Part shown: positions 46,197-58,334 of the stretch, piece after piece | Layout: each line of letters begins with the position of its first letter | How positions within the stretch are numbered: the first letter of the stretch is position 1 | Assembly (NCBI RefSeq): GCF_001266615.1 | Contig: NZ_LGHZ01000012.1 | Location: 62,001-126,000 of the forward strand | Direction: 5' to 3' | Source: Kluyvera genomosp. 1 | Lineage (GTDB): Bacteria > Pseudomonadota > Gammaproteobacteria > Enterobacterales > Enterobacteriaceae | DNA: 64,000 bases | Program-made: the position numbers and the translations under genes | Notes under the pieces: generated by a model | Seen by the model: only the letters and a program-made list of their open reading frames with translations | Database searches by the model: none | What the model was told of the DNA's origin: nothing

Positions 46197-49103
46197 ATGC
46201 CTTTTACACTTGGTCAACGCTGGATCAGCGATACAGAAAGCGAACTGGGACTTGGTACTGTTGTTGCAATGGATGCACGCACCGTCACCCTGCTCTTCTC
46301 CGCAACCGGAGAGAACCGTCTGTACGCCCGTAGTGACTCCCCCGTGACCCGCGTAATGTTCAATCCCGGCGACACGATCACAAGCCATGAAGGCTGGCAG
46401 TTGCTCGTTGATGAAGTTAAAGAAGAAAATGGCCTGCTGGCGTACATCGGTACCCGTCAGGACACCGAAGAAGAGAACGTGATGCTGCGCGAAGTGCTGC
46501 TCGACAGCAAACTGGTGTTCAGCAAACCGCAGGACCGCCTCTTTGCCGGGCAGATTGACCGCATGGACCGTTTCGCGCTGCGTTACCGCGCGCGTAAGTA
46601 TCAAAGCGAACAGTACCGTATGCCGTGGAGCGGCCTGCGTGGCCAGCGTACCAGCCTTATCCCTCACCAGCTCAATATCGCCCATGACGTTGGCCGCCGC
46701 CACGCTCCGCGCGTACTGTTGGCGGATGAAGTCGGTCTGGGTAAAACCATTGAAGCTGGGATGATTCTGCACCAACAGTTGTTGTCCGGTGCGGCACAGC
46801 GCGTACTGATTATCGTGCCTGAAACCCTGCAGCATCAGTGGCTGGTCGAAATGCTGCGTCGCTTCAACCTTCGCTTTGCGCTGTTTGATGACGAGCGCTA
46901 CGCCGAAGCCCAACACGACGCCTACAACCCGTTTGAAACCGAACAGCTGGTTATCTGCTCGCTGGACTTCGTGCGCCGGAGCAAACAGCGTCTGGAGCAC
47001 CTGTGCGATGCCGAATGGGATCTGATGGTTGTCGATGAAGCGCACCACCTGGTGTGGAGCGAAGACGCGCCAAGCCGTGAATATCAAGCGATTGAACAGC
47101 TGGCCGAGCGCGTCCCTGGCATCCTGCTGCTGACCGCAACGCCGGAACAGCTGGGTATGGAAAGCCACTTCGCGCGTCTGCGCCTGCTCGATCCAAACCG
47201 TTTCCACGATTTCGCGCAGTTCGTTGAAGAACAAAACAATTATCGCCCAGTAGCCGACGCGGTTGCGCTGCTGCTGGCTGGCAACAAGCTCAGCAATGAT
47301 GACCTGAACATGCTGGGCGATCTGATTGGCGAGCAGGATATTGAAGCCCTGCTGCAAACTGCCAACAGCGACCGTGAAGGTGCTGAAGCCGCGCGCCAGG
47401 AACTGGTCTCCATGCTGATGGACCGTCACGGCACCAGCCGCGTGCTGTTCCGTAACACTCGTAACGGTGTGAAAGGCTTCCCGAAACGCGAACTGCACAC
47501 TATCAAGCTGCCGCTGCCAGCGCAGTATCAGACGGCAATCAAAGTCTCCGGCATTATGGGTGCCCGCAAAAGCGCGGAAGAACGTGCCCGCGACATGCTG
47601 TACCCAGAGCAGATTTATCAAGAGTTCGAAGGAGATACCGGCACATGGTGGAACTTCGATCCTCGCGTTGAATGGCTGATGGGCTACCTGACCGCACACC
47701 GCTCGCAGAAAGTGCTGGTGATTTGCGCCAAAGCCGCCACCGCGCTACAGCTTGAGCAGGTGCTGCGTGAGCGTGAGGGCATCCGCGCTGCCGTATTCCA
47801 CGAAGGTATGTCGATTATCGAACGTGACCGCGCAGCCGCGTGGTTTGGTGAAGAAGACAGCGGCGCGCAGGTTCTGCTGTGCTCGGAAATCGGCTCCGAA
47901 GGCCGTAACTTCCAGTTCGCCAGCAATCTGGTGATGTTCGACCTGCCGTTCAACCCGGACCTGCTGGAGCAGCGTATCGGCCGTCTGGACCGTATTGGCC
48001 AGGCACACGATATTCAGATTCACGTGCCGTTCCTTGAAAAAACCGCTCAGTCCGTTCTGGTGCGCTGGTTCCATGAAGGTCTGGACGCCTTCGAGCACAC
48101 CTGCCCGACTGGCCGCACCATCTATGACAGCGTACACGATCGCCTGATCGGCTACCTGGCAAACCCGGAAAACAACGAAGGCTTTGACGATTTAATCAAA
48201 GACTGTCGTGAGCAGCATGAAGCGCTGAAAGCGCAGCTGGAACAGGGCCGCGACCGTCTGCTGGAAATCCACTCCAACGGCGGCGAGAAAGCCCAGCGTC
48301 TGGCCGAAAGCATTGAAGAACAGGATGACGATACCAACCTTATCGCCTTTGCTATGAACCTGTTCGACATTGTCGGTATCAACCAGGACGATCGCGGTGA
48401 GAATCTGATCGTGCTGACGCCGTCTGACCACATGCTGGTACCAGACTTCCCGGGTCTGCCAGAAGATGGTTGCACCGTGACATTCGAGCGTGATGTGGCC
48501 TTATCTCGTGAAGATGCGCAGTTCCTGACCTGGGAACACCCGCTGATTCACAATGGTCTGGATCTGATCCTCTCCGGTGATACCGGGAGCAGCACCATTT
48601 CCCTGTTGAAAAACAAGGCGCTGCCGGTCGGCACGCTGCTGGTTGAACTGATTTACGTTGTCGAAGCCCAGGCACCAAAACAGCTGCAGCTCAACCGCTT
48701 CCTGCCACCAACGCCGGTACGTATGCTGCTGGATAAGAACGGTACTAACCTCGCCGCTCAGGTTGAGTTTGAAACCTTCAACCGCCAGCTCAGCGCGGTT
48801 AACCGACACACTGGCAGCAAGCTGGTGAACGCCGTGCAGCAGGACGTACATGCTATTTTACAGCAGGGCGAAGGCCAGATTGCTAAAGCGGCTCAGGCGC
48901 TGATTGATGGTGCACGTCAGGAAGCGGATGAGAAACTCAGCGCAGAGCTGTCGCGCCTGGAAGCGTTGAAAGCGGTGAACCCGAACATTCGTGATGATGA
49001 ACTCTCCGCGATTGAAAGCAACCGTCAGCAGGTGATGGAAAGCCTGTCGCAGGCGGGATGGCGTCTGGACGCACTGCGTCTTATCGTCGTCACTCACCAG
49101 TAA
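46197..49103 (+). CDS. rapA: RNA polymerase-associated ATPase RapA (HepA)
   Basis: RapA is a SWI2/SNF2 ATPase that recycles stalled RNA polymerase. The 968 residues match E. coli. The Tudor-like N-terminal region (about 1-110) precedes the ATPase core. Walker A is [15 protein letters not shown] (about 170-185), DEAH is [10 protein letters not shown] (about 280), and motif VI is [20 protein letters not shown]. It is 12 nt upstream of rluA, so the two are probably co-transcribed. Confidence 0.99.
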   Translation: MPFTLGQRWISDTESELGLGTVVAMDARTVTLLFSATGENRLYARSDSPVTRVMFNPGDTITSHEGWQLLVDEVKEENGLLAYIGTRQDTEEENVMLREVLLDSKLVFSKPQDRLFAGQIDRMDRFALRYRARKYQSEQYRMPWSGLRGQRTSLIPHQLNIAHDVGRRHAPRVLLADEVGLGKTIEAGMILHQQLLSGAAQRVLIIVPETLQHQWLVEMLRRFNLRFALFDDERYAEAQHDAYNPFETEQLVICSLDFVRRSKQRLEHLCDAEWDLMVVDEAHHLVWSEDAPSREYQAIEQLAERVPGILLLTATPEQLGMESHFARLRLLDPNRFHDFAQFVEEQNNYRPVADAVALLLAGNKLSNDDLNMLGDLIGEQDIEALLQTANSDREGAEAARQELVSMLMDRHGTSRVLFRNTRNGVKGFPKRELHTIKLPLPAQYQTAIKVSGIMGARKSAEERARDMLYPEQIYQEFEGDTGTWWNFDPRVEWLMGYLTAHRSQKVLVICAKAATALQLEQVLREREGIRAAVFHEGMSIIERDRAAAWFGEEDSGAQVLLCSEIGSEGRNFQFASNLVMFDLPFNPDLLEQRIGRLDRIGQAHDIQIHVPFLEKTAQSVLVRWFHEGLDAFEHTCPTGRTIYDSVHDRLIGYLANPENNEGFDDLIKDCREQHEALKAQLEQGRDRLLEIHSNGGEKAQRLAESIEEQDDDTNLIAFAMNLFDIVGINQDDRGENLIVLTPSDHMLVPDFPGLPEDGCTVTFERDVALSREDAQFLTWEHPLIHNGLDLILSGDTGSSTISLLKNKALPVGTLLVELIYVVEAQAPKQLQLNRFLPPTPVRMLLDKNGTNLAAQVEFETFNRQLSAVNRHTGSKLVNAVQQDVHAILQQGEGQIAKAAQALIDGARQEADEKLSAELSRLEALKAVNPNIRDDELSAIESNRQQVMESLSQAGWRLDALRLIVVTHQ

Positions 49104-49115
49104 CAGGAGCCCGCT

Positions 49116-49775
49116 ATGGGAATGGAAAACTATTTTCCGCCACAGGATCCATGGCTGGTCATCCTTTATCAGGATGAGCACATCATGGTGGTCAACAAGC
49201 CGAGCGGCCTGTTGTCCGTGCCCGGCCGTCAGGAAGAGCATAAAGACAGCGTCATGACGCGCGTCCAGCGTGATTTTCCACAGGCAGAGTCCGTGCACCG
49301 CCTCGATATGGCGACCAGCGGCGTGATCGTAGTGGCCCTGACCAAAGCGGCAGAACGTGAGCTCAAACGCCAGTTCCGCGAACGCGAGCCGAAAAAACAG
49401 TACGTGGCTCGCGTGTGGGGACATCCGCAGCCGCAGGAAGGCTTGGTGGATTTACCGCTGATTTGCGATTGGCCGAACCGGCCTAAGCAGAAGGTGTGTT
49501 ATGAAACCGGGAAGTCGGCGCAGACCGAGTATGAAGTGTTGGAGTACGCGGCGGATAATACCGCACGCGTATTGTTAAAACCGATTACCGGGCGTTCGCA
49601 TCAGCTACGCGTGCATATGCTGGCGCTTGGACACCCGATTCTGGGCGACCGCTTCTATGCGACCCCGGAAGCGCTGGCAATGGCCCCTCGTCTACAGCTG
49701 CACGCGCAGACGCTGACCATTACCCATCCGGAGTTTGGCACTAGCATGACGTTCAAGGCACCGGTCGATTTTTAA
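49116..49775 (+). CDS. rluA: Dual-specificity rRNA/tRNA pseudouridine synthase RluA
   Basis: RluA makes pseudouridine at position 746 of 23S rRNA and position 32 of several tRNAs. The 219 residues equal E. coli RluA. The catalytic aspartate is in HRLDMATSGVIVVA (about residue 64), with LKPITGRSHQLRVHMLALGHPI as the second family motif. It is convergent with djlA and is followed by a palindromic repeat. Confidence 0.98.
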   Translation: MGMENYFPPQDPWLVILYQDEHIMVVNKPSGLLSVPGRQEEHKDSVMTRVQRDFPQAESVHRLDMATSGVIVVALTKAAERELKRQFREREPKKQYVARVWGHPQPQEGLVDLPLICDWPNRPKQKVCYETGKSAQTEYEVLEYAADNTARVLLKPITGRSHQLRVHMLALGHPILGDRFYATPEALAMAPRLQLHAQTLTITHPEFGTSMTFKAPVDF

Positions 49776-49786
49776 CGACGCCCCAG

Positions 49787-49807
49787 CCCTCTCCCTTGGG
49801 GAGAGGG
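49787..49807. repeat. CCCTCTCCC/GGGAGAGGG palindrome between rluA and djlA
   Basis: Perfect 9-bp arms surround TTG in the 50-bp gap between convergent genes. It has the same core as the longer palindrome at 42794. Without T-runs it is a weak intrinsic terminator candidate, but it could block readthrough from either side. Confidence 0.7.
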
Positions 49808-49825
49808 TCCAGCGCGCAATGGCGC

Positions 49826-50650
49826 TTACTTAAACCCCTTCTGTTCTTTAATCAGTTCGTACGCTTTCTGAATTTCCTGCGCTTTCTGCTTCGCCATCTC
49901 CATCATCTCCGGCGGTAACCCTTTGGCCACCAGCTTATCCGGGTGATGCTCGCTCATTAGCTTACGGTAAGCGCGCTTAATGGTCGTTGCATCGTCGTTG
50001 GGCTTCACACCCAGTACGTTGCAGGCATCTTCAAGCGTAGGGCCGCGTTGCGCCTGCTGCCAGCCGCCGCCGTTTCCGCCCTGAGATTGTTGATGATAGC
50101 CGCCACCAAACTGCGCGCCGCCCTGCATCATGCGCAGGAACTGATCGAACTGGGCGTTGGATATCCCCAGTTCTTCGGCTATCACATACAGCACATCGCG
50201 CTCGTTCGGGTGCAATGAGCCGTCGGCAAATGCCGCCTGAATCTGGATTTCCAGAAACATGCGAATCAGATCAAAACGGCCAAAACAGACGCTACGGAAC
50301 TGACGCATTTTTTCGCGCAGCGGATAATTGTCGGCTTTACCGACACGAAACGCCTGCTGAGCCGCCGTGCGCGATTCACCGTGCAGATTCATACGGTCCA
50401 TAAACAGACTGGCAATATGAATATCCGCTTCGGTCACGCGCCCTTTCGATTTGGTCAGGTGGCCCATCACTTCAAACGTGGTCGCAAAGAACAGCGACTG
50501 ACGCTGCTGTTGATTCGCAAACCAGTTCATGCGACGGCTGCGCGCCTTATCAAACATGTGACCGACGAGCAGCCCGAGGACAACGCCCCAAAACCCTCCG
50601 CCCATCATTAGAGCGACGGCCACACCAATCACTTTTCCCCAATACTGCAT
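49826..50650 (-). CDS. djlA: Membrane-anchored DnaJ-like co-chaperone DjlA
   Basis: DjlA is a type III membrane co-chaperone of DnaK that influences envelope signalling such as the Rcs system in E. coli. It has 274 residues, against 271 in E. coli. One N-terminal membrane helix (about 6-30, glycine-rich) is followed by a TerB-like central domain. A Gly/Gln-rich linker (about 185-207) and a C-terminal J domain with the HPD tripeptide ([13 protein letters not shown]) follow. It is divergent from lptD with 183 bp between the starts. Confidence 0.96.
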   Translation of the reverse strand: MQYWGKVIGVAVALMMGGGFWGVVLGLLVGHMFDKARSRRMNWFANQQQRQSLFFATTFEVMGHLTKSKGRVTEADIHIASLFMDRMNLHGESRTAAQQAFRVGKADNYPLREKMRQFRSVCFGRFDLIRMFLEIQIQAAFADGSLHPNERDVLYVIAEELGISNAQFDQFLRMMQGGAQFGGGYHQQSQGGNGGGWQQAQRGPTLEDACNVLGVKPNDDATTIKRAYRKLMSEHHPDKLVAKGLPPEMMEMAKQKAQEIQKAYELIKEQKGFK

Positions 50651-50833
50651 ATACTCCCCAAATCGTCATGCCAGCGGCTAAAATATGCATTATCATACCT
50701 GTCATTCAATGCCGTGCATAACACCTCTGGCGAGAACGGGCAGGATAAAACTAGCGTGATAACGATGAGTACGTTAGTCTCTGACCGTTTGCAAGCCGCA
50801 ATGCTATAGATGACGGAACAACAAATACAACGT

Positions 50834-53200
50834 ATGAAAAAACGTATTCCCACTCTCCTCGCGACCATGATCGCCAGCGCCTTGTACAGCCAGCAGGGAT
50901 TGGCTGCGGATCTCGCATCACAATGTATGCTTGGCGTCCCGAGTTACGATCGCCCGCTCGTGAGCGGCAAAACTAACGAGCAGCCCGTCACCATTACGGC
51001 CGATCACGCCGATGGCAACTACCCTGACAACGCCGTGTTTAAAGGCAACGTTGATATTAATCAGGGCAACAGCCGTCTACAGGCGGATGAAGTTCAGCTG
51101 CATCAGAAACAGGCCGATGGCCAGCCTACGCCAGTTCGTACCGTTGATGCACTCGGTAACGTCCACTATGACGATAATCAGGTGATTCTGAAAGGGCCTA
51201 AAGCCTGGTCAAACCTGAACACCAAAGACACCAACGTCTGGAAAGGTGATTACCAGATGGTTGGCCGCCAGGGTCGTGGTAACGCGGACGTCATGAAACA
51301 GCGTGGTGAAAACCGCTATACCATTCTGGAAAACGGCACCTTCACCTCCTGTCTGCCAGGTTCTAACACCTGGAGCGTCGTGGGTAGTGAAGTGATTCAC
51401 GACCGCGAAGAACAGGTCGCTGAAATCTGGAATGCGCGCTTTAAAATTGGCCCGGTGCCAGTTTTCTATAGCCCCTATCTGCAGTTACCGGTCGGCGACA
51501 AACGCCGTTCCGGCTTCCTGATTCCAAACGCCAAATACGGTAGCTCAAACCACTTTGAGTTCTCGCTGCCGTACTACTGGAACATTGCGCCAAACATGGA
51601 CGCAACCTTGACGCCGCACTATATGGACAAGCGTGGCGGCGTCATGTGGGAGAACGAATTCCGCTATCTGACCCAGGCAGGTCAAGGTCTGTTTGAGCTC
51701 GATTACCTGCCATCAGACAAGGTCTACTCAAACGATCACCCGAGCGACGATAACAGCCGTCGCTGGCTGTTCTACTGGCGTCATGCTGGGGTGATGGATC
51801 AGGTGTGGCGCTTCAACGCCGATTACACCAAAGTCAGCGATCCTGACTATTTCAACGACTTCGACTCGAAATACGGTTCCAGTACCGACGGCTATGCCAC
51901 GCAGAAACTGAGCGTCGGCTATGCGGTACAGAACTTTGACGCCACCGTGTCGTCAAAACAGTTCCAGGTCTTCGACCGCGCCAACAGCAACTCTTATTCT
52001 GCTGAGCCGCAGCTGGACGTTAACGTCTACAAAAATGACCTTGGTCCGTTTGATACCCGCCTGTATGCGCAGGCGGTGAAGTTCGTCAACAGCAACAGCA
52101 GCATGCCGGAAGCGACGCGTGTGCATATGGAGCCAACCATCAGCCTGCCATTAGGCAACCGCTGGGGTAGCCTCAACACCGAAGCGAAACTGTTGGCCAC
52201 GCACTATGACCAAACCAATATCGACAGCTACAACCGCGATACCGCTAATGCCAATCAGCTGGCCGGTTCGGTTAACCGCACCATGCCGCAGCTTAAAGTT
52301 GACGGTAAGCTTATCTTTGAGCGTGATGTTGAACTGACGCCGGGCTATACCCAGACGCTGGAACCACGGGTGCAGTACCTGTACATCCCGTACCGCGACC
52401 AGAGCAAAATCAACAACTACGACTCGACGTTCCTGCAGTCTGACTACTCGGGTCTGTTCCGCGACCGCAGCTACAGCGGCCTCGACCGTATTGCGTCGGC
52501 AAACCAAATCACGACCGGTGTCACATCACGTATTTATGATGACGCCGCCGTTGAACGTTTTAACGTTTCCGTTGGTCAAATCTACTATTTCACCGAGTCT
52601 CGTACCGGTGATGACAACGTAAACTGGGAGAAAGACGACAAAACGGGTTCACTGGTATGGGCGGGTGACACCTACTGGCGCATCAGCGACAAATGGGGCC
52701 TGCGCGGCGGGATTCAGTACGATACCCGTCTGAACAACATCTCTACCAGCAGCTCAGCGATTGAATACCGCCAGGATGACGAGCGTTTAGTGCAGTTGAC
52801 CTACCGCTACGCCAGCCCAGAGTATATCCAGGCCACGCTGCCAACTTACTCAACGGCTGAACAGTATCGGGAAGGGATTTCGCAGGTTGGCGCGACGGCA
52901 AGCTGGCCGATCGTCGACCGTTGGTCCGTGGTGGGTGCGTACTACTTTGACACCAACACCCATAGCTCGGCCGATCAGATGCTTGGCGTGCAGTATAACT
53001 CCTGCTGCTATGCGATCCGCGTTGGCTACGAGCGTAAGCTCAACGGTTGGGACTACAACAGCAACAACACGGGTGGTCGCTCCAAATATGATAACTCCAT
53101 CGGCTTCAGCATTGAGCTGCGTGGTCTGAGCTCTAACTACGGTCTGGGTACTCAGCAGATGCTGCGTTCCAATATCATGCCGTACCAAAGCTCGCTGTAA
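50834..53200 (+). CDS. lptD: LPS assembly outer-membrane protein LptD
   Basis: LptD (Imp/OstA) is the outer-membrane barrel that with LptE inserts LPS in the outer leaflet. The ATG at 50834 ([15 protein letters not shown]) gives 788 residues; an ATG eight codons upstream is unlikely. The signal peptide ends after about residue 24. A periplasmic OstA-like domain precedes the large barrel. The four cysteines of the essential disulphides are present: C31, about C173 (FTSCLPGS) and the pair C724-C725 ([10 protein letters not shown]). Confidence 0.97.
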   Translation: MKKRIPTLLATMIASALYSQQGLAADLASQCMLGVPSYDRPLVSGKTNEQPVTITADHADGNYPDNAVFKGNVDINQGNSRLQADEVQLHQKQADGQPTPVRTVDALGNVHYDDNQVILKGPKAWSNLNTKDTNVWKGDYQMVGRQGRGNADVMKQRGENRYTILENGTFTSCLPGSNTWSVVGSEVIHDREEQVAEIWNARFKIGPVPVFYSPYLQLPVGDKRRSGFLIPNAKYGSSNHFEFSLPYYWNIAPNMDATLTPHYMDKRGGVMWENEFRYLTQAGQGLFELDYLPSDKVYSNDHPSDDNSRRWLFYWRHAGVMDQVWRFNADYTKVSDPDYFNDFDSKYGSSTDGYATQKLSVGYAVQNFDATVSSKQFQVFDRANSNSYSAEPQLDVNVYKNDLGPFDTRLYAQAVKFVNSNSSMPEATRVHMEPTISLPLGNRWGSLNTEAKLLATHYDQTNIDSYNRDTANANQLAGSVNRTMPQLKVDGKLIFERDVELTPGYTQTLEPRVQYLYIPYRDQSKINNYDSTFLQSDYSGLFRDRSYSGLDRIASANQITTGVTSRIYDDAAVERFNVSVGQIYYFTESRTGDDNVNWEKDDKTGSLVWAGDTYWRISDKWGLRGGIQYDTRLNNISTSSSAIEYRQDDERLVQLTYRYASPEYIQATLPTYSTAEQYREGISQVGATASWPIVDRWSVVGAYYFDTNTHSSADQMLGVQYNSCCYAIRVGYERKLNGWDYNSNNTGGRSKYDNSIGFSIELRGLSSNYGLGTQQMLRSNIMPYQSSL

Positions 53201-53253
53201 TGTCACTGGTTAGACACATAATCCGCATTGCGGTTAATTGAAATGGAAAAAGT

Positions 53254-54540
53254 ATGAAGAACTGGAAAACGCTGCTTCTCGGTATCGCCTTAGTTGCGAA
53301 TACCAGCTTCGCTGCCCCACAGGTTGTCGATAAAGTTGCAGCCGTCGTAAATAATGGCGTCGTACTCGAGAGCGACGTTGATGGCCTGATGCAGTCCGTC
53401 AAAATGAACTCTGGCCAGGCTGGTCAACAGCTGCCAGACGACGCAACCCTGCGCCACCAGATTCTGGAGCGTCTGATCATGGATCAGATCATCCTGCAGA
53501 TGGGGCAGAAAATGGGCGTTAAGGTTTCTGACGAGCAGCTCGATCAGGCTATCGCCAACATCGCCAAGCAGAACAACATGACGCTGGATCAGATGCGCAG
53601 CCGTCTGGCCTACGATGGGATGAACTACAACACCTATCGCAACCAGATCCGCAAAGAGATGCTGATTTCTGAAGTGCGTAACAACGAAGTGCGTCGTCGC
53701 ATTACCGTGCTGCCGCAGGAAGTTGACGCGCTGGCCAACCAGATTGGTACCCAGAACGACGCCAGCACCGAGCTGAATCTGAGTCACATCCTGGTTCCGC
53801 TGCCAGAGAACCCAAGCTCCGATCAGGTTAACGAAGCGCAAAGCCAGGCCGAGTCTATCGTTGAACAAGCACGTAACGGCGCTGATTTCGGTAAGCTCGC
53901 CATCACCTATTCTGCAGACCAGCAGGCGCTGAAAGGCGGCCAGATGGGCTGGGGTCGTATTCAGGAGCTGCCAGCTATCTTCGCACAGGCACTGAGCACG
54001 GCGAAAAAAGGCGATGTTGTCGGTCCAATCCGTTCCGGCGTAGGTTTCCACATTCTGAAAATCAACGACATGCGTGGCCAGACTCAGAGCATCTCTGTGA
54101 CGGAAACCCATGCTCGCCACATTCTGCTCAAGCCGTCACCAATCATGACCGACGACCAGGCTCGTGCGAAGCTGGAACAGGTTGCAGCGGATATCCGCAG
54201 CGGCAAAACCACCTTCGAAAAAGCGGCCAAAGAACTGTCTCAGGATCCCGGCTCTGCTAACCAGGGCGGTGACTTAGGCTGGGCGACGCCGGATATCTAC
54301 GATCCATCATTCCGCGATGCGCTGATGAAACTGAACAAAGGCCAAATGAGCGGCCCGGTTCACTCTTCCTTCGGCTGGCACCTGATTCAGCTGCTGGATA
54401 CGCGCAACGTCGACCGTACCGATGCCGCACAGAAAGATCGTGCATATCGTATGCTGATGAACCGTAAGTTCTCTGAAGAAGCAGCAACCTGGATGCAGGA
54501 ACAGCGCGCAAGCGCCTACGTTAAAATTCTGAGCAACTAA
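53254..54540 (+). CDS. surA: Periplasmic chaperone/peptidyl-prolyl isomerase SurA
   Basis: SurA escorts outer-membrane proteins, including LptD, through the periplasm. Its 428 residues equal E. coli SurA. The signal peptide is [20 protein letters not shown]. The N-terminal chaperone domain runs to about 170. Two parvulin domains follow (about 172-272 with [14 protein letters not shown], and 283-382 with [13 protein letters not shown]), and a C-terminal helix ends the protein. It lies 53 nt after lptD and shares one base with pdxA. Confidence 0.99.
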   Translation: MKNWKTLLLGIALVANTSFAAPQVVDKVAAVVNNGVVLESDVDGLMQSVKMNSGQAGQQLPDDATLRHQILERLIMDQIILQMGQKMGVKVSDEQLDQAIANIAKQNNMTLDQMRSRLAYDGMNYNTYRNQIRKEMLISEVRNNEVRRRITVLPQEVDALANQIGTQNDASTELNLSHILVPLPENPSSDQVNEAQSQAESIVEQARNGADFGKLAITYSADQQALKGGQMGWGRIQELPAIFAQALSTAKKGDVVGPIRSGVGFHILKINDMRGQTQSISVTETHARHILLKPSPIMTDDQARAKLEQVAADIRSGKTTFEKAAKELSQDPGSANQGGDLGWATPDIYDPSFRDALMKLNKGQMSGPVHSSFGWHLIQLLDTRNVDRTDAAQKDRAYRMLMNRKFSEEAATWMQEQRASAYVKILSN

Positions 54541-55529
54541 TGACTCAACATCGCGTTGTTATCACTCCCGGCGAACCCGCCGGGATTGGCCCGGATCTCG
54601 TTATCCAACTGGCCCAGCGCGACTGGCCGCTCGAACTGGTCGTCTGTGCTGACGGCGGCCTGCTCACCGAGCGGGCCAGGCTCCTTGGCCTGCCCCTCAC
54701 GCTTTTACCCTACTCTCCCGACCAACCCGCTATGCCACAACGTGCCGGCACGCTCACGCTGCTGCCCGTTGCACTGCATGCCGACGTCCAGCCCGGCGTA
54801 TTAAACGTCGACAATGGCCGCTACGTTGTCGACACGCTGGCTCGCGCCTGTGACGGTTGCCGGGACGGAGAATTTGCTGCGCTGGTCACCGGGCCAGTAC
54901 ACAAAGGCATTATCAACGATGCTGGCGTCGCCTTTACCGGCCATACCGAATTCTTCGAAGAGCGTTCAGGCGCTGAAAAAGTGGTGATGATGCTCGCCAC
55001 CGAAGAACTGCGCGTGGCGCTGGCGACAACTCATCTGCCGATAAAAGCCGTGAGCGATGCCATTACGCCCGATCTGCTGCGCGAAGTCATTACCATCCTG
55101 CACCACGATTTACAGAACAAGTTTGGTATTGCCGAGCCGCACGTTCTGGTTTGCGGTTTGAACCCACATGCCGGAGAAGGTGGACATATGGGTACGGAAG
55201 AGATCGACACGATCATTCCGGTGCTGGATGAGATGCGGGCCAAAGGGATGAACCTCAGCGGGCCGCTGCCTGCCGATACCCTATTCCAGCCGAAATATCT
55301 GGACCACGCCGATGCCGTTCTCGCAATGTTCCACGATCAGGGCCTACCCGTGCTAAAATACCAAGGCTTTGGTCGCGGCGTGAATATTACGCTCGGCCTA
55401 CCCTTTATTCGCACCTCCGTTGACCATGGAACCGCCCTTGAACTGGCAGGCCTTGGGAAAGCGGACGTCGGCAGTTTTATTACGGCGCTTAATCTCGCCA
55501 TCAAAATGATTGTTAACTCTAATGAATAA
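54540..55529 (+). CDS. pdxA: 4-hydroxythreonine-4-phosphate dehydrogenase PdxA
   Basis: PdxA oxidises 4-phosphohydroxy-L-threonine in pyridoxal phosphate synthesis. It has 329 residues. Family features are [20 protein letters not shown] at the N-terminus and the metal/substrate histidines in [11 protein letters not shown] (about 136), [10 protein letters not shown] (about 195-200) and [13 protein letters not shown] (about 260-270). It overlaps surA by one base (TAATG) and rsmA by 8 nt. Confidence 0.98.
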   Translation: MTQHRVVITPGEPAGIGPDLVIQLAQRDWPLELVVCADGGLLTERARLLGLPLTLLPYSPDQPAMPQRAGTLTLLPVALHADVQPGVLNVDNGRYVVDTLARACDGCRDGEFAALVTGPVHKGIINDAGVAFTGHTEFFEERSGAEKVVMMLATEELRVALATTHLPIKAVSDAITPDLLREVITILHHDLQNKFGIAEPHVLVCGLNPHAGEGGHMGTEEIDTIIPVLDEMRAKGMNLSGPLPADTLFQPKYLDHADAVLAMFHDQGLPVLKYQGFGRGVNITLGLPFIRTSVDHGTALELAGLGKADVGSFITALNLAIKMIVNSNE

Positions 55530-56343
55530 TCGAGTCCATCAGGGCCACTTAGCCCGTAAACGCTTCGGGCAAAACTTCTTAAACGATCAGTTCGTGATCG
55601 ACAGCATTGTTGCGGCCATTAACCCGCAAAAAGGCCAGGCGATGGTTGAAATCGGCCCGGGCCTCGCCGCGCTGACCGAACCGGTTGGCGAACGTCTTGA
55701 CGAAATGACCGTAATCGAACTCGACCGTGATCTCGCGGCGCGTTTGCAAACGCACCCGTTCCTGGGGCCAAAGCTGACCATTTATCAGCAGGATGCCATG
55801 ACCATGAACTTTGGCGAGCTGTCCGAAAAACTGGGCCAGCCGCTGCGCGTATTCGGTAACCTGCCGTACAACATCTCTACCCCATTGATGTTCCACCTGT
55901 TTAGCTATACTAATGCTATTGCAGACATGCACTTCATGCTGCAAAAAGAGGTGGTTAACCGTCTGGTCGCAGGGCCAAACAGTAAAGCCTATGGCCGTTT
56001 AACCGTCATGGCGCAATACTACTGTAATGTGATCCCGGTTCTTGAAGTGCCGCCGACCGCATTTACGCCACCACCAAAAGTGGATTCCGCCGTGGTTCGT
56101 CTGGTGCCACATAGCACCAAGCCGTACCCGGTAAAAGATGTCCGCGTACTGAGCCGTATTACGACCGAAGCCTTTAACCAGCGTCGTAAAACCATCCGCA
56201 ACAGCTTAGGCAATCTGTTCAGCGTTGAGCTGTTGACGGAGTTGGGCGTCGACCCAGCGATGCGTGCAGAAAATATCTCGGTTGCGCAGTACTGCCGGAT
56301 GGCCAATTATCTGTCAGAAAATGCGCCCTCCAAGGAGAGCTAG
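55522..56343 (+). CDS. rsmA: 16S rRNA (A1518/A1519) dimethyltransferase RsmA (KsgA)
   Basis: RsmA dimethylates two adjacent adenines near the 3' end of 16S rRNA; loss of this activity gives kasugamycin resistance in E. coli. The ATG at 55522 ([20 protein letters not shown]) gives 273 residues as in E. coli. The SAM motif is [14 protein letters not shown] and the catalytic motif IV is [16 protein letters not shown]. It overlaps pdxA by 8 nt and leads apaG by 3 nt. Confidence 0.98.
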   Translation: MNNRVHQGHLARKRFGQNFLNDQFVIDSIVAAINPQKGQAMVEIGPGLAALTEPVGERLDEMTVIELDRDLAARLQTHPFLGPKLTIYQQDAMTMNFGELSEKLGQPLRVFGNLPYNISTPLMFHLFSYTNAIADMHFMLQKEVVNRLVAGPNSKAYGRLTVMAQYYCNVIPVLEVPPTAFTPPPKVDSAVVRLVPHSTKPYPVKDVRVLSRITTEAFNQRRKTIRNSLGNLFSVELLTELGVDPAMRAENISVAQYCRMANYLSENAPSKES

Positions 56344-56346
56344 ACC

Positions 56347-56724
56347 ATGATCGATTCGCCACGAGTTTGCGTCCAGGTTCAGAGCGTCTACATTGAGACG
56401 CACTCTACGCCGGAAGAGGAACGTTATGTCTTCGCTTATACGGTAACCATTCGCAATCTCGGGCGAACCGCGGTTCAGCTTCTTGGCCGCTACTGGGTCA
56501 TTACCAACGGCCACGGCCGTGAAACCGAAGTTCAGGGCGAAGGTGTGGTGGGCGTTCAGCCGCATATTGAACCCGGTGGTGAATATCAGTACACCAGCGG
56601 TGCCGTGCTGGAAACCCCGCTCGGCACCATGCAGGGTCACTATGACATGATCGACGTGGACGGCGTGCCGTTCGCTATCGATATCCCCGTTTTCCGTCTC
56701 TTTGTTCCCACGCTGATCCATTAA
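56347..56724 (+). CDS. apaG: ApaG protein
   Basis: ApaG is a small all-beta protein of the fibronectin type III-like ApaG family, of uncertain function (historically linked to Co2+/Mg2+ effects). It has 125 residues. Typical are [24 protein letters not shown], the glycine-rich [20 protein letters not shown] and [13 protein letters not shown]. It lies 3 nt after rsmA and 2 nt before apaH. Confidence 0.97.
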   Translation: MIDSPRVCVQVQSVYIETHSTPEEERYVFAYTVTIRNLGRTAVQLLGRYWVITNGHGRETEVQGEGVVGVQPHIEPGGEYQYTSGAVLETPLGTMQGHYDMIDVDGVPFAIDIPVFRLFVPTLIH

Positions 56725-56726
56725 TT

Positions 56727-57575
56727 ATGTCTACATACCTTATTGGCGACATTCACGGTTGCTACGATGAGTTTATTGGCCTCTTGCAGCAGGTAGAATT
56801 TACGCCGGGCAAAGATACCCTGTGGCTGACGGGTGATTTGGTGGCGCGCGGTTCTGGTTCGTTGGAGGTGCTGCGCTACGTTAAATCACTAGGCGATTGC
56901 GTCAAAATCGTGTTGGGTAATCATGACCTACACCTGCTTGCCGTTTTTGCGGGCATCAGCCGCAATAAGCCGAAAGACCGCCTCAATCCGCTGCTTGAAG
57001 CGCCGGATGCCGACGAGCTGCTTAACTGGCTCCGTCGACAGCCGCTAATGCAGGTGGATGAAGAGAAAAAGCTGGTGATGGCGCACGCAGGCATTACCCC
57101 ACAGTGGGATATGGAAACTGCGAAACAGTGCGCACGTGACGTCGAGGCCGTCTTATCAAGTGACTCCTATCCGTTCTTCCTCGACGCCATGTACGGTGAT
57201 ATGCCGAATAACTGGTCGTCAGAGCTCAGCGGCCTGGCGCGCCTGCGCTTCATCACCAATGCCTTTACCCGCATGCGCTACTGCTTCCCGAACGGCCAGC
57301 TGGATATGTACAGCAAAGAATCACCTGAAGATGTAGCGGCGCCGCTCAAGCCATGGTTTATGCTGCCAAGTCCGGTGACTGAAGAGTACAGCATCGCCTT
57401 TGGACACTGGGCATCGCTGGAAGGCAAAGGCACACCAGACGGCATTTATGCGCTGGATACCGGCTGCTGCTGGGGTGGCGATCTCACCTGCCTGCGCTGG
57501 GAAGATAAAACCTATTTTGTACAGCCGTCGAATCGTCGCCTGGAGCCGGGCGAGAGCGAAGCGGTAGCTTCGTAA
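56727..57575 (+). CDS. apaH: Diadenosine tetraphosphatase ApaH
   Basis: ApaH symmetrically cleaves Ap4A to two ADP and also removes Np4 caps from RNA in E. coli. It has 282 residues. The metallophosphoesterase motifs are [27 protein letters not shown] and [12 protein letters not shown], with [10 protein letters not shown] and [11 protein letters not shown] further on. It is the last gene of the lptD operon and is followed by a bidirectional terminator shared with folA. Confidence 0.98.
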   Translation: MSTYLIGDIHGCYDEFIGLLQQVEFTPGKDTLWLTGDLVARGSGSLEVLRYVKSLGDCVKIVLGNHDLHLLAVFAGISRNKPKDRLNPLLEAPDADELLNWLRRQPLMQVDEEKKLVMAHAGITPQWDMETAKQCARDVEAVLSSDSYPFFLDAMYGDMPNNWSSELSGLARLRFITNAFTRMRYCFPNGQLDMYSKESPEDVAAPLKPWFMLPSPVTEEYSIAFGHWASLEGKGTPDGIYALDTGCCWGGDLTCLRWEDKTYFVQPSNRRLEPGESEAVAS

Positions 57576-57615
57576 TACGGGACATTGTCAGCGGCGCTTA
57601 GCCGAATGACCAAAA

Positions 57616-57647
57616 CAAAAAAACGCCGGGTTAACCCCGGCGTTTTT
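57616..57647. terminator. Bidirectional terminator between apaH and folA
   Basis: Arms ACGCCGGG (57623-57630) and CCCGGCGT (57636-57643) surround a 5-nt loop. An A-run lies upstream and a T-run downstream, so it works for both converging transcripts. Confidence 0.9.
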
Positions 57648-57699
57648 ATTTCCGATTTATCACCTGGCTAAGCGAAGTGCCGCCGGGAAATCAGCCGTC

Positions 57700-58272
<573 letters not shown>

Positions 58273-58334
58273 TTAGATTTGCTGGCAAGTCCACGAAGCT
58301 AAAGTGGACAGCCAGCATTACAGTTCAGTCGTGT

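Noticed and set aside
46143-47699. Long minus-strand ORF (518 codons) opposite rapA
   Set aside because: It is an antisense shadow of the well-supported RapA frame, with no recognisable domain and no ribosome site or promoter context.
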